A DNA stretch of 64,000 bases from Bacillus mesophilus (GCF_011008845.1 NZ_JAAIWM010000005.1:186001-250000), one strand, 5' to 3'; counted from the stretch's first letter, positions 46,587-56,189 are shown. The notes: a model not told the origin generated them from the letters alone. Translations and numbers: made by a program.

Positions 46587-47291
46587 CTATTGAGTTAGCT
46601 TATCGTTTAAATGGCGATTTGAAGCTATATCGTTTTGCCCGTCTAATAAATGATTCATTCCTCTTACTAATGTATCATCCTCTAACAGACTCCAAATGTG
46701 GTATCCAAAGTCCTCTCTTTTTAACAGAACTTCTTCTAACACCTGAACCGTACCAAAGTCGTTTAACTCATGTGCACGGGAAATTGTTTTTCTCATCATG
46801 CCTTGAATCTTTATTTCGTGCTCCAAGTCATTACGAAGAAAATCACGCATGGTATAACGACCTTCTACTTCATGTTTAATATATGAAATCTCATGTTGAG
46901 TGACCGGATGAGCTGTTGGTACCACTCCTAATCTTGCCACTCGTTCACCAACCATATCAATATGCTTTTGAGTAACATCAATATGCTCATCTAGGATATG
47001 GTGTAAGCTTCCGAATGATTCAGCACCTTCTGTTAGCCAGTGATGCTTCGTATATTGATGTAATGCCACATTTAAAGCACATAAATGCTCGTCAAGCATT
47101 AGTCCCATTTCTAAACGTGTATCAACTGGTAAACTAATTCCGGAACCTTCTTGTCTTACTGTTCTTGGTTCTTGGCGAAGAATCATTTCATCACTATGCT
47201 GATTCATATGCCCTGGCATATTTGGGTCAAAACCTGATTTTGATAATTTAAATTCATCTGGAGAAAAACCATTTCCACCTTGCATTTGCAT
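46587..47291 (-). CDS. Dps-like ferritin-family protein with an N-terminal extension
   Basis: 234 residues. Residues from about 60 match Dps: LGLMLDEHLCALNVALHQYTKHHWLTEG, LHHILDEHIDVTQKHIDMVGERVARLGVVPTAHP, with the His/Asp/Glu ferroxidase residues. In this family these come from two subunits and oxidise iron(II) or bind DNA. Compared with usual Dps (about 150-170 residues) there is an added head of about 55 residues (QMQGGNGFSPDEFKLSKSGFDPN) and a longer tail. I chose ATG 47291 because GAGG lies nine bases upstream. Confidence 0.82.
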   Translation of the reverse strand: MQMQGGNGFSPDEFKLSKSGFDPNMPGHMNQHSDEMILRQEPRTVRQEGSGISLPVDTRLEMGLMLDEHLCALNVALHQYTKHHWLTEGAESFGSLHHILDEHIDVTQKHIDMVGERVARLGVVPTAHPVTQHEISYIKHEVEGRYTMRDFLRNDLEHEIKIQGMMRKTISRAHELNDFGTVQVLEEVLLKREDFGYHIWSLLEDDTLVRGMNHLLDGQNDIASNRHLNDKLTQ

Positions 47292-47475
47292 ATTAGTTAG
47301 CCTCATTTCCTATTAATTAGGTAAGGAGTGATCAATAGTTGTTGCTCCTTATCAGGTTTAATTTAACCTTCAAGTTAGTACTTCAATATGCTAATTACTG
47401 TAAGTTCTATTGCTCTGCACAAAAACAGCTACCCAGTGTAGAAATTCGTTTCCAAAAAGTCAGTTGAAATTGACC

Positions 47476-47898
47476 TTATTTTCTAAAAAGCAAACTACCC
47501 AGAACTGATCCGTAACCAATATGGCCAATCAACCAAAAAACAATCGCTTCTATGGAAGTGATGGATGGTGTTCGAACTGAAAGGGCTGTAGTGGGGTATA
47601 GAAGTATACCGATCACAAAGGAAATAATGGTGACCCGAATGAGGATTTCTCTATTCGACCACTTATTTCTTTTTACTAAATAGAGCAGCCCAATTCCCAA
47701 TATGATTGAAATAATAAGATGCATGATAAATTCAATGGGTTCAGAAAGTGTTAGATCTTTTACATATGGAATATAATCAACATTTAGTAGTAAAGTGTAC
47801 ACTTTGGTACCTACTGTTTGTTCTATTGCTTTTAAGAACAAACCCAAGATCGTACCTGAAATAATCCCCGCAATAGTTCCTCTTATGAAAATATTCAT
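47476..47898 (-). CDS. Four-helix membrane protein of unknown function
   Basis: 140 residues, four hydrophobic helices (8-28, 56-77, 86-102, 117-137). No recognised family. It is divergent from the photolyase gene and its promoter shares the 94-base gap that has 11-bp TATACA repeats, so it may belong to the same light-responsive set. There is no convincing strong ribosome site (AAGGGAT at a longer distance). Confidence 0.7.
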   Translation of the reverse strand: MNIFIRGTIAGIISGTILGLFLKAIEQTVGTKVYTLLLNVDYIPYVKDLTLSEPIEFIMHLIISIILGIGLLYLVKRNKWSNREILIRVTIISFVIGILLYPTTALSVRTPSITSIEAIVFWLIGHIGYGSVLGSLLFRK

Positions 47899-47927
47899 TT
47901 TTGTTAATCATATCCCTTCACAAATGC

Positions 47928-47957
47928 TATGCATATATTATACATAAATTATATAAT
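47928..47957 (+). promoter_or_regulatory. Putative LitR/CarH operator of the photolyase gene (three 11-bp repeats)
   Basis: TATGCATATAT (47928), TATACATAAAT (47939) and TATATAATGTT (47950) are consecutive 11-bp direct repeats with the core TATRCA (third degenerate). The last overlaps TATAAT (47952-47957), a likely -10 of the photolyase gene. This is the same spacing seen upstream of the MerR-B12 regulator gene and the surface-protein gene. Confidence 0.55.
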
Positions 47958-47992
47958 GTTGATAAGAAGTCACAACATCTATAAGGAGAAAA

Positions 47993-49426
47993 ATGAAAAA
48001 AATTATTGTATGGCTTAGAAGGGATCTCCGCCTTCATGATCATCCAGCTTTATGGGAGGCATCCCAACAAGGAATTGTTATTCCGGTATTCATATGGTCA
48101 AAGGAAGAAGAAACGCACCTTCATTCAAGCCCAACCTCAAAGTGGTGGTTACATCACTCACTATATGCTCTTCAAAAAACATTATTTACAAAGGGAATAT
48201 CATTAATTATCAGATCCGGTAACAACAGTCTACATGTCCTAAAAACATTAGTTGAAGAAACAGGCGCAGATTCCTTATATTTTAACGAAAGAATGGAGCC
48301 AGATCTTTATCTTAGAGATCAATTAATCCTCAAAGAATTAAACTTAATAGGAATAAAGACCAGATGTTATTGCACAAATCAGCTTGTTCATCCTTCTCAG
48401 ATTGTCAACAAATCTGGAGGACCATATAAAGTCTTTACTCCTTTTTATAAGCGTCTACTAAAGGAATTTATTCCTCGACCTTTTCCGATACCAAGTAACT
48501 TACGTGGTTTAAATCAGAAGATTGATTCTTTATTTATAGAACAACTTGACCTACTTCCTATTATCAATTGGGATCAAAAGCTACACCGGCACTGGATTCC
48601 CGGAGAAGTGTGGGGGATTACACAATGGACAAGTTTTCTTAGTAAGTCCATCTCTCGTTATCAACAAGACCGTGATTATCCATATACGGAAGCCAGTTCG
48701 GCACTTTCACCGTACTTAGCATCTGGTGATCTAAGCATTCGTGCTTTATGGTATGCTGCTCTAAGATTTAAAGAACAACACGATGAGTTAGAGGGGCAAG
48801 TTGATGCTTTTCTCCGACAATTGGCCTGGAGGGAATTTAGTTATTACCAGCTATGGCATCACCCTAGCATTACCGAACATCCACTGCGAGAGTCATTTCG
48901 TGAATTTCCTTGGAACAGTCATATTGAACAAAAAATGGATAGCTGGAAGAAGGGGAAAACTGGATATCCTCTTGTAGATGCTGGAATGAGACAACTCTGG
49001 GAAACGGGCACCATGCATAATCGCATTAGGATGGTAGCAGCTTCCTTCTTAGTAAAGCACCTCTTAATTAACTGGACAGAGGGTGCAAAATGGTTTCAGC
49101 ATACACTAGTAGATTTTGACCTTGCTAATAATGCAATGGGATGGCAGTGGATTGCAGGAACCGGCTTTGATTCCGCTCCTTATTTCCGAATCTTTAACCC
49201 CATAAAACAGAGTGAGCAATTTGATCAAGATGGCGAGTATATTCGGAGATGGGTACCAGAGCTGTCCAAGCTATCTGCACCTTATATCCATCGACCTTGG
49301 GAAGCACAAGCTGAACTTTTAAAAGCAGCAGGTATAGTGTTGGGGGAAACCTATCCTAATCCGATTGTTGATCACCAAATGGCTAGAGAACGTGCATTGA
49401 AAGCATATAGTACAATTAAAGGATAG
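47993..49426 (+). CDS. phr: Deoxyribodipyrimidine photolyase
   Basis: 477 residues. N-terminal photolyase domain (IIVWLRRDLRLHDHPAL, about 3-20) and C-terminal FAD domain with QLAWREFSYYQLW, VDAGMRQLWETGTMHNRIRMVAASFLVKHLLINW and WQWIAGTGFDSAPYFRIFNP. This matches class I CPD photolyases, which repair UV lesions using blue light. AAGGAG ribosome site. Three 11-bp TATACA-type repeats overlap its promoter, consistent with light-induced expression. Confidence 0.95.
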   Translation: MKKIIVWLRRDLRLHDHPALWEASQQGIVIPVFIWSKEEETHLHSSPTSKWWLHHSLYALQKTLFTKGISLIIRSGNNSLHVLKTLVEETGADSLYFNERMEPDLYLRDQLILKELNLIGIKTRCYCTNQLVHPSQIVNKSGGPYKVFTPFYKRLLKEFIPRPFPIPSNLRGLNQKIDSLFIEQLDLLPIINWDQKLHRHWIPGEVWGITQWTSFLSKSISRYQQDRDYPYTEASSALSPYLASGDLSIRALWYAALRFKEQHDELEGQVDAFLRQLAWREFSYYQLWHHPSITEHPLRESFREFPWNSHIEQKMDSWKKGKTGYPLVDAGMRQLWETGTMHNRIRMVAASFLVKHLLINWTEGAKWFQHTLVDFDLANNAMGWQWIAGTGFDSAPYFRIFNPIKQSEQFDQDGEYIRRWVPELSKLSAPYIHRPWEAQAELLKAAGIVLGETYPNPIVDHQMARERALKAYSTIKG

Positions 49427-49499
49427 TGTAAAAGTAAAGGCATGAGATTTCATTCATATCTACTAAACCTTTTGCCTGTTTTAAATCTAACCTTAATCT

Positions 49500-49532
49500 C
49501 AAAAGGTGACTCCGTCTAGTTGGAGTCACCTT
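49500..49532 (-). terminator. Terminator of the di-haem cytochrome gene
   Basis: AAGGTGACTCC and GGAGTCACCTT form a perfect 11-bp stem; TTTTGAG follows on the minus strand. Confidence 0.8.
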
Positions 49533-49538
49533 ATACCT

Positions 49539-51479
49539 TTATTCTTCCTCATGCTGTTTATATAAGGATAACAAATAACCTACAACCGCCTCTTGCTCTT
49601 CATTGGTAAATCCATTTTTTCCATCAATCCAATAGGCATGTCCTTCACCAGTTACTCGAACTGTTCGTAGACTCTCACTCGATTTGTTTTCTTCAATCAC
49701 CTTTTGGCGTAATTCACGATCAATCATTGCCATTAAACTGTTTTTGGGATCTGGACTAATTCCTTTTAACAAAGTATTCTTCATCCCAAATTCTCCGTTA
49801 GTCCCAATCGCTACCCCTCCATCATGTAAATATGGAGCCGTCCAATACAGCCCGATTAAACTTGGCACCTTATAGCCACCTGCTGAGTTATCGTGCCCAA
49901 ATGCTAGTTTAATTTGTTCCGGATCAAGATGTTGTGTAGGTACTTTTAACACCTTTGGATTTTCAGGTAGAGGAACAGGTGTATCCGGTGCATACAGATA
50001 GGACTCCCCAAACACCTTCTCAGTTTTACTTAAACCCTTTGCTCGAGAAGGTTCTGTTCCCACTATATCTGTGGAGACTACACTATTATTGGTTAGGTTA
50101 TTACCAGCATGACAACTAATGCATCCGCCCTTAATAAAAACCTCTCTTCCTTGATCAATCTGTTCTTTTGAAACATCCAGCTTTGGTTTGGGTGGATTGA
50201 TCGTGTTCTGCCACGCACTAGCCGCATAGTTTTGTTCATTGAATTTAAATCCATTTTCACTTACAAATAAGCCTGCCGGAGCAACGATGGATACCTTCGG
50301 ATATAGAGGCTGAGCCACCATATCGTTCACCCCAACCACACCGGGTGTCGGGTCTACTGACTTAAAAAATTCTGTCGGTTTTACATCTAGGCTAGGCATA
50401 TAACGAAATTCAGGATTAGCAGCGTTTTGCAGAATCATTCCTACATATACTTCAGGGTCTATCCCTACTAACTCTTGACTGATTTCCATTTGAGAGAGAG
50501 AATCTGCATTTTGCGCATGTACATTATTACTAAACGAAGATAAGCCTTTAAAAGGACCTGCGGCTGAGAAACCACTCCAACCATAAGGATGATCACCTAA
50601 TGTATAGGCATCAGGTATTTGACATGGATTGGCAACAAGATCGATTGTGGAGTCAAAGTTTCCTCTTGGCCACTGCGCTACAATTCGATCCACCTCACGC
50701 TCAATTGTTTCTGAATCCGGCAATGATTGTACCTTGCCCGTTGAATCAATAACTTGAGGACTGTTTTCTAACACATATTTTTCAATACTTTTTATTTCAG
50801 CATGGCTAAAAAACGCTGTAGAGTTACTCGCTAATGCCATAACCAGGCCAGCGTTAAAATCCGCATTAGGAGCATTTTCGATGACATTTTTATTTACTGG
50901 ATCGACGGTTGCATGACAGGCAGCACAGCTGATTCCCACTCTAACTCTTCCATCCGCCCATGAGACTGGTAATCCAAGTGGAGTTAAAGAACCTCTTGCT
51001 ACATCAATTCCTGTATCTATTAAATCACCCTTTTTATAGTGCGTTTCACCAATGGTAATATCCTTAGCCAATTCTACCCGAAGATTAGTGGTTCCTTCAC
51101 CCTTAAGTGCCAAAATCGCCTTACTCATGTTTCCAATTGTTAATGGGCCATTAATGATACCCATAATATCTGTTAGGAAGATTTCATTTCCAAATGTCTC
51201 CTCATAAAATACCTCTCTCCCTAGTTTTAGCAGTTCATTGTCAATTTTGATGGCCCCTTCATCAAACACTTCATTTTTTGAAGATACATGTTGAATGGAA
51301 TCATTTTTCTCGCTGATAAATGTCCCCCATATATCCAAGCCTTTACGGCTATTATGCGAATGATCTACCACAGTATCTTCATCTGGTATGTATGCATATT
51401 CAAAATCACTCATTGAAGCAATTCCTACTACAATTGCAATGAGGAAGAGCATTATGTATAAATAGTACCGTCGTTTCAT
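49539..51479 (-). CDS. Membrane-anchored di-haem cytochrome c protein
   Basis: 646 residues with an N-terminal signal anchor (YYLYIMLFLIAIVVGIASM, about 4-22). Two CXXCH sites are present: CAACH (in VRVGISCAACHATVDP) and CISCH (in GGCISCHAGNNLTN). The overall pattern, with YWTAPYLHDGGVAIGTNGEFG near the C-terminus, resembles large cytochrome c peroxidase or di-haem oxidoreductase relatives. Extracytoplasmic electron transfer is expected; the partner is unknown. CAAGGAGGA ribosome site. Confidence 0.83.
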   Translation of the reverse strand: MKRRYYLYIMLFLIAIVVGIASMSDFEYAYIPDEDTVVDHSHNSRKGLDIWGTFISEKNDSIQHVSSKNEVFDEGAIKIDNELLKLGREVFYEETFGNEIFLTDIMGIINGPLTIGNMSKAILALKGEGTTNLRVELAKDITIGETHYKKGDLIDTGIDVARGSLTPLGLPVSWADGRVRVGISCAACHATVDPVNKNVIENAPNADFNAGLVMALASNSTAFFSHAEIKSIEKYVLENSPQVIDSTGKVQSLPDSETIEREVDRIVAQWPRGNFDSTIDLVANPCQIPDAYTLGDHPYGWSGFSAAGPFKGLSSFSNNVHAQNADSLSQMEISQELVGIDPEVYVGMILQNAANPEFRYMPSLDVKPTEFFKSVDPTPGVVGVNDMVAQPLYPKVSIVAPAGLFVSENGFKFNEQNYAASAWQNTINPPKPKLDVSKEQIDQGREVFIKGGCISCHAGNNLTNNSVVSTDIVGTEPSRAKGLSKTEKVFGESYLYAPDTPVPLPENPKVLKVPTQHLDPEQIKLAFGHDNSAGGYKVPSLIGLYWTAPYLHDGGVAIGTNGEFGMKNTLLKGISPDPKNSLMAMIDRELRQKVIEENKSSESLRTVRVTGEGHAYWIDGKNGFTNEEQEAVVGYLLSLYKQHEEE

Positions 51480-51703
51480 GTTTTCCTCCTTGAATACTGT
51501 GATGTGATGATTTATGTTTTATTTTTACCTGAAACTCTAAAATAATCACTTTAAACAAGAATTAGTTACCTTGGGTAATCCTCTAACACGGCTCGTTCCG
51601 TTGCCCTCTATACAGCATTAAACTTGCTTAAGTATTCCGAATATAATACGCTAAAATCAATTAATATCTTTACTTCAAACTATTTTAAAAAGGTTGTGCT
51701 GTA

Positions 51704-52714
51704 ATGACTAAGAATGAAAATATAAGCTGTTCAGTTGGTACTCCGAAGGAAATTAAGGAAGATGGTTCCTTCAATCGTCAGACAAATCGATTTACTACAC
51801 CTTTTGGAGAGCAACCTGGGGAACTGCCAGTTGAGGCTAATCGTTATCGGCTTCTATGGTCACCCGCTTGTCCGTGGGCACACCGCGCTGTTATTGTTCG
51901 AAAAATCGTTGGCCTTGAAGATGTGATCAGTTTAGGTACAACTAGTCCCATGCGTCCGAGAATTCCTCATGTTGACTGGGAGTTTTCACTCGATAAAGAT
52001 AGTGTTGACCCAGTCCTTGGCGTTCAGTATATGAGTGAGGTCTATCTTAACGCTGACCCAGAATACTCCGGCCGTCCAACAGTTCCCGTGATGGTTAATA
52101 TCCAAGAAAAGAAAGCCGTTAACAATGATTATTTTAAGCTAACCAATTACTTTGAAACAGTATGGTCTCCTTTTCATAAAGAGAACGCACCAGACTTGTA
52201 TCCAGAAGCTTTAAGAGAAGAAATTGATGATCTTAATGAATTGATTTTCCATGAAGTAAATAACGGAGTTTATAAATGTGGCTTTGCTCAATCGCAGGAA
52301 GCTTATGAAGAAGCATACGAAACTTTATTTTCGAGACTTGATCAACTAGAGCAGCACTTATCCCAAAAAAGATTCTTGTTTGGGGACTATATTACTGACT
52401 CTGATGTTAGACTTTACACAACCTTAATTCGTTTCGATGCTGCTTACTTCACCGCGTTCAATACAAATCGAAATTTAATTAGAGAATTCACAAACTTATG
52501 GGGATATGTAAGAGATCTCTACCAAACTGCTGGGTTCGGTGAGACAACAGACTTTGATGCTATTAAGAGGCATTACCATTTATCTATTACCATATCACCT
52601 GATAAAGTAGAGCCAACGGTTTTACCTAAAGGACCTGAATTATCTATTTTTCATACTCCTCACAATCGTGAAAAGCTCAGTGGAAAAGATGAAAAGTTTT
52701 TAACTAAGAAGTAA
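51704..52714 (+). CDS. Glutathionyl-hydroquinone reductase-like protein (YqjG/ECM4 family)
   Basis: 336 residues. Thioredoxin-like N-terminal part with catalytic Cys56 in SPACPWAHR, followed by an all-alpha GST domain (FLFGDYITDSDVRLYTTLIRFDAAYFTAFN). This is the Xi-class GST pattern. Family knowledge: reduces glutathionyl-hydroquinones; Bacillus usually makes bacillithiol instead of glutathione, so the natural thiol is uncertain. A GNAT gene follows after 15 bases, likely in the same operon. Confidence 0.87.
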   Translation: MTKNENISCSVGTPKEIKEDGSFNRQTNRFTTPFGEQPGELPVEANRYRLLWSPACPWAHRAVIVRKIVGLEDVISLGTTSPMRPRIPHVDWEFSLDKDSVDPVLGVQYMSEVYLNADPEYSGRPTVPVMVNIQEKKAVNNDYFKLTNYFETVWSPFHKENAPDLYPEALREEIDDLNELIFHEVNNGVYKCGFAQSQEAYEEAYETLFSRLDQLEQHLSQKRFLFGDYITDSDVRLYTTLIRFDAAYFTAFNTNRNLIREFTNLWGYVRDLYQTAGFGETTDFDAIKRHYHLSITISPDKVEPTVLPKGPELSIFHTPHNREKLSGKDEKFLTKK

Positions 52715-52729
52715 TAGGAGTTGAACAAG

Positions 52730-53242
52730 ATGAGTGAAGTTAAAATTCTTGATGCACATGAAGAGATGCTTGCTCTCATACGAGAACAAAGAGTAAATGC
52801 CTACTCAGAATATGCAAATGTCCTTCCTAGTGAACACTGGAAGGCTTTGAAACGTGCCCTTTCAAGTGGTGCGGACTCTCATGAAGGAGTAGATATAATT
52901 GCTGCTGAACTTAACGGAACAATAGTGGGTAGTGTAGTCTTATTTCCTCCTAAATCAAATGCATATAATGGTTTGTTAGAGGAATTAGAATATCCTGAAA
53001 TTAGAATGCTTGCTGTTGATCCAGATGCACGAGGAAAAGGAATTGCCAATGCCTTAATTACCGAATGTATAGAGCGAACGAAAGCAAAAGGATTATCCAA
53101 GATTGGCTTACATACTGGAGACTTTATGAAAAACGCCATTCATGTCTATGAGAAATTCGGTTTCAAACGCTTGCCTCAATATGATTTTGAGCCAGCAAAT
53201 GATGGTATTATTGTTCGAGCGTATGTGTTAGAGATCCATTAG
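52730..53242 (+). CDS. GNAT-family acetyltransferase
   Basis: 170 residues with a standard GNAT core: EIRMLAVDPDARGKGIANALITECIERTKAKG (acetyl-CoA loop R-G-K-G-I-A) and VYEKFGFKRLPQYDF at the end. Start ATG 52730 has TAGGAG nine bases upstream; a TTG three codons earlier overlaps that spacing. Operon with the hydroquinone reductase-like gene. Substrate unknown. Confidence 0.85.
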   Translation: MSEVKILDAHEEMLALIREQRVNAYSEYANVLPSEHWKALKRALSSGADSHEGVDIIAAELNGTIVGSVVLFPPKSNAYNGLLEELEYPEIRMLAVDPDARGKGIANALITECIERTKAKGLSKIGLHTGDFMKNAIHVYEKFGFKRLPQYDFEPANDGIIVRAYVLEIH

Positions 53243-53246
53243 CTCT

Positions 53247-53274
53247 AAAGGAGCCCTCTATTTCGGCTCCTTTT
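53247..53274 (+). terminator. Terminator after the GNAT gene
   Basis: AAAGGAGCC and GGCTCCTTTT pair around a nine-base loop. Confidence 0.85.
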
Positions 53275-53335
53275 AACTAATGCACTATAAATATCGGTAA
53301 TTATAGAATCTTGAGCATGTAGAGTCCAATGTTTT

Positions 53336-54811
53336 TTAATGTAGTCCTTTTATAATGGCTTTGGCTGCATAATAGCCACTTAGTGCTGATGATAAGGTAC
53401 CCGGCCCTGGAAAGGCTTGTTCTCCTACTATATATAGCTGTCTGTTTCCAGAACGAACACTTTTGGGACTTCTAATCGCATTTTTTACACTCAACGGAAA
53501 TCCTCCAACCTCTGCTTTCCCTACAAACTTCTTGTAGGTAAGAGGAGTTCCAGCCTCTACTGATCTTAGTAGATCCTTGAGTGGAACAGTCTGGTGGATT
53601 ATGTCTATAATATCTTTCCTTACTAGTTCTTTTTCATATTTATATTGTTCCTTTGTAAAGGCAAACCATTGCGAAGGTTGCGTATGAACTGAAGCAGTCA
53701 TCATCACCTCATCCTCTATTACGTTTCCACTCCGATCCCTCGAATGATGAAAGGTAACATAAATAGGACCGTGAACATTTCTTAACAGTTTATACTGCTC
53801 AGTAGTCGGAACAATTTGTAGGGCAAAAGGAAACTTACCGTCATTAAGTTCCTTAGCAATCTCTCCATCTAAAATCGCATCTATTCGAAAAGCTCCCCAC
53901 GAGAAGACTTCTTCTTCCATAAAACTTGTTCCTGATCCAAAGGAAACTCCTGCATTATTAATGACGATATCATATTGATCCTGAACTTTAGTGCTGTTTA
54001 CTTCCCAGTTTCTTAAGCTTTTATTGAAGTTCACAGTCATTACAGGTGAAGACAAATGAACATTTCCACCAAGTACTGTTATTCGATTAGCTAATGCCCT
54101 ACATAATGTAACTAAACCTTGGTCTATTGAAAAACTACCATTTCGATAGATAGTTAGGGCTAGGCTAGACGGAAGCAAAGCTGCATTTGACACATCCGTT
54201 TGAACAGCATCAATTAACTGAGCATTTAAAAATTGCCTAAAAGGTTCAAGTTGATCCACTTTATACTTTTTCATCAAATCCTCGACTGTCCAATTTGAAT
54301 ATCGTGCAAGCCTTAAGGATGAACCAGGGCTAGTGATCGCTATTTTAATTAACTTCTGTAAGTCATGTAGTTGTACAGGTAATGCTATCCTGTTCTCAAC
54401 AATCCTTAACACATCCAAACTGATTCGGTGTAGTTCATTCCAAAAAGCTAATACCTCTTTTGGGTTAGAAGGAAAAAACCTCTTTAATTCTTGCTCCCAT
54501 AAACCTGCATCTCTATAAATTGATATTTTCCCAGTAGGAAGGACTACATCCATTGGATGATCTAACAACTCATTAGGAACGGAAATATCTAGATCTTCAA
54601 GAAGACTTCTTAGCACTCCACCCTCTTCTAAACCAAACGCTACTGTGGCTCCAGTAGGAAAAGTACGGTTTTTTCTAACATAAGCACCCGCTGAACCTCC
54701 TACTGTAGTCGCAAGTTCCAATATGGTCACTTGAAAACCTGCTTTAGCCAAATATGCGCCTGCTGTTAACCCACCCACTCCGGCACCGATAATACATATT
54801 GATTTTGACAA
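53336..54811 (-). CDS. Phytoene desaturase-like FAD oxidoreductase
   Basis: 491 residues. FAD motif ICIIGAGVGGLTAGAYLAKAGFQVTILE (5-32) and C-terminal GEQAFPGPGTLSSALSGYYAAKAI are typical of CrtI/CrtN/CrtO-type enzymes and retinol saturases. The TTG start follows AAGAGGT. It is divergently transcribed from the adenosylcobalamin-binding MerR regulator gene, the arrangement of light-induced carotenoid loci, so a carotenoid desaturase or oxygenase is a good guess. No phytoene synthase gene occurs in the window, so the pathway is not shown. Confidence 0.83.
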   Translation of the reverse strand: MSKSICIIGAGVGGLTAGAYLAKAGFQVTILELATTVGGSAGAYVRKNRTFPTGATVAFGLEEGGVLRSLLEDLDISVPNELLDHPMDVVLPTGKISIYRDAGLWEQELKRFFPSNPKEVLAFWNELHRISLDVLRIVENRIALPVQLHDLQKLIKIAITSPGSSLRLARYSNWTVEDLMKKYKVDQLEPFRQFLNAQLIDAVQTDVSNAALLPSSLALTIYRNGSFSIDQGLVTLCRALANRITVLGGNVHLSSPVMTVNFNKSLRNWEVNSTKVQDQYDIVINNAGVSFGSGTSFMEEEVFSWGAFRIDAILDGEIAKELNDGKFPFALQIVPTTEQYKLLRNVHGPIYVTFHHSRDRSGNVIEDEVMMTASVHTQPSQWFAFTKEQYKYEKELVRKDIIDIIHQTVPLKDLLRSVEAGTPLTYKKFVGKAEVGGFPLSVKNAIRSPKSVRSGNRQLYIVGEQAFPGPGTLSSALSGYYAAKAIIKGLH

Positions 54812-54933
54812 AGCGACCTCTTCCTTTCACCCTGCTTTTTAAAAAGGATACTTGCCATTTCTCATACAAGAAGAAAAAGAAAAGAGCATCTTAACAATGC
54901 CCTTGTTCTTACATTATTAATTAATATGAGGAA

Positions 54934-55064
54934 TTAGCGCAAAACTATAAATAGCTTTGCTAAACCTAAAATAATATAAACGATCTTAGCGAGGACTGAA
55001 TCCATTTCACCAAAGAAACACCTACAAGATCCCATTCAAATAGAGCAACTAAGTTTTTAAACCA
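54934..55064 (-). pseudogene. Remnant of a DUF378 (YuzA-like) small membrane protein gene
   Basis: On the minus strand TGG at 55062-55064 begins WFKNLVALFEWDLVG; homology then shifts by one base into SFGEMDSVLAKIVYIILGLAKLF ending at TAA (54934-54936). Together this matches the DUF378 pattern (LVGLF-DLV then a helix of the IVYILVGLA type) with one frameshift and no intact start. It shows decay in the intergenic region beside the carotenoid gene. Confidence 0.5.
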
Positions 55065-55114
55065 CTAATATTTTTAAGCTGGATTCAACGTTTTAAAAAA
55101 GGACAATCTTAATT

Positions 55115-55247
55115 TGTATAAATTTTGTATATATTAACTAATTTAATTATACAAACACTATACATAGTTCGCAATGTATTTCTTGAAATTATTTTAATTT
55201 ATACAGATCAATTGTTTTTAAAGCTTTTTTGTATAAATTATGTATAA
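55115..55247. promoter_or_regulatory. LitR/CarH-type operator cluster in the regulator/desaturase intergenic region
   Basis: Three pairs of direct repeats with exactly 11-base spacing occur: TGTATA at 55115 and 55126, TATACA at 55148 and 55159, and TGTATA at 55231 and 55242, plus a single TATACA at 55201. The last pair overlaps TATAAT (55244-55249), a likely -10 of the regulator gene, suggesting autorepression. The other pairs could control the divergent desaturase gene. Confidence 0.65.
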
Positions 55248-55267
55248 TTATAGTGAGGTGAACGCTT

Positions 55268-56140
55268 ATGTACAACATTAAAAAGGTGTCTGAAATCCTA
55301 GACATTCCTACCGTAACGATTAGAGCTTGGGAAACTAGATATCAAGTAATTAATCCTACTCGTACTGAGGGTGGACATCGTTTATATAGTGAGCAGGATA
55401 TTGAAACACTTAAATGGTTAAAAGAAACCATGCAAGAAGGCAATATAAAAATTGGAGAAGCAGTCAGACTACTTCAGAAAAGACCAATCGAGAGCCCCTC
55501 ATTACCGGAAACTAAGCCTGGGTATGAAGGAATCATTGAACAGCTTTATCAAGCACTTATTGATGTAAATACAGAACAGGCAAATAGACTTACAGATCTA
55601 GCTTTCACCTTGTATGACTTTGAAGAGGTATTTCAAAATATTTTCGTTCATGTTTTATATAAGGTTGGGGATGAATGGGAGAATGGGCATATCACGACGG
55701 CCCAGGAGCACTTCTCTTCTCAATTTATTATCCAGCGATGTACTCAGTTCCTAAGAATACTCCCGACAGATCACAGTCTTCCAAGAGCTCTTGCCTTCTG
55801 TCCTGAAGGAGAGCACCATCATATAGGCTTACTCCTGTTTAGTCTATTTCTTAGAAAAAAAGGAGTCGAAGTGATCTACCTAGGACCAAATACTCCTCTT
55901 GGCGGACTTTCTGATTTAATAAAGATGAAAAACATCTCCATTATTGCTATTTCACTTACGAATCCTGAGCCATTTGAGTCGGTTCAAAGCTGGATTAAAG
56001 AAAATATCACAAAGGATGCTCATTTAAAGTTTGTCCTTGGAGGAAAAGCTGTACAACAGACAGACTTATTTCAATCTCCTGCTGTGTCAAACCTTCAGAA
56101 GGTTGAGTGGAATGAATGGTTCAAGGCTAATGTTAGATAA
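55268..56140 (+). CDS. Adenosylcobalamin-dependent MerR-type photoreceptor regulator (LitR/CarH)
   Basis: 290 residues. MerR winged helix at about 1-70 (MYNIKKVSEILDIPTVTIRAWETRY), a helical cobalamin-cap domain and a Rossmann B12-binding domain. The Wx9EH motif is present (Trp137, Glu147, His148), as is E-x-H-x-x-G (Glu182, His184, Gly187), where His184 is the expected cobalt ligand. Family knowledge: tetramers with adenosylcobalamin repress in the dark; light breaks the Co-C bond and frees the DNA. Ribosome site GTGAGGTG. The 11-bp repeats around its promoter are the likely binding sites. Confidence 0.9.
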   Translation: MYNIKKVSEILDIPTVTIRAWETRYQVINPTRTEGGHRLYSEQDIETLKWLKETMQEGNIKIGEAVRLLQKRPIESPSLPETKPGYEGIIEQLYQALIDVNTEQANRLTDLAFTLYDFEEVFQNIFVHVLYKVGDEWENGHITTAQEHFSSQFIIQRCTQFLRILPTDHSLPRALAFCPEGEHHHIGLLLFSLFLRKKGVEVIYLGPNTPLGGLSDLIKMKNISIIAISLTNPEPFESVQSWIKENITKDAHLKFVLGGKAVQQTDLFQSPAVSNLQKVEWNEWFKANVR

Positions 56141-56189
56141 TAATAGATAAAATGGTGTCATCTATATGGATGACCTTTTTTATAAAAAA

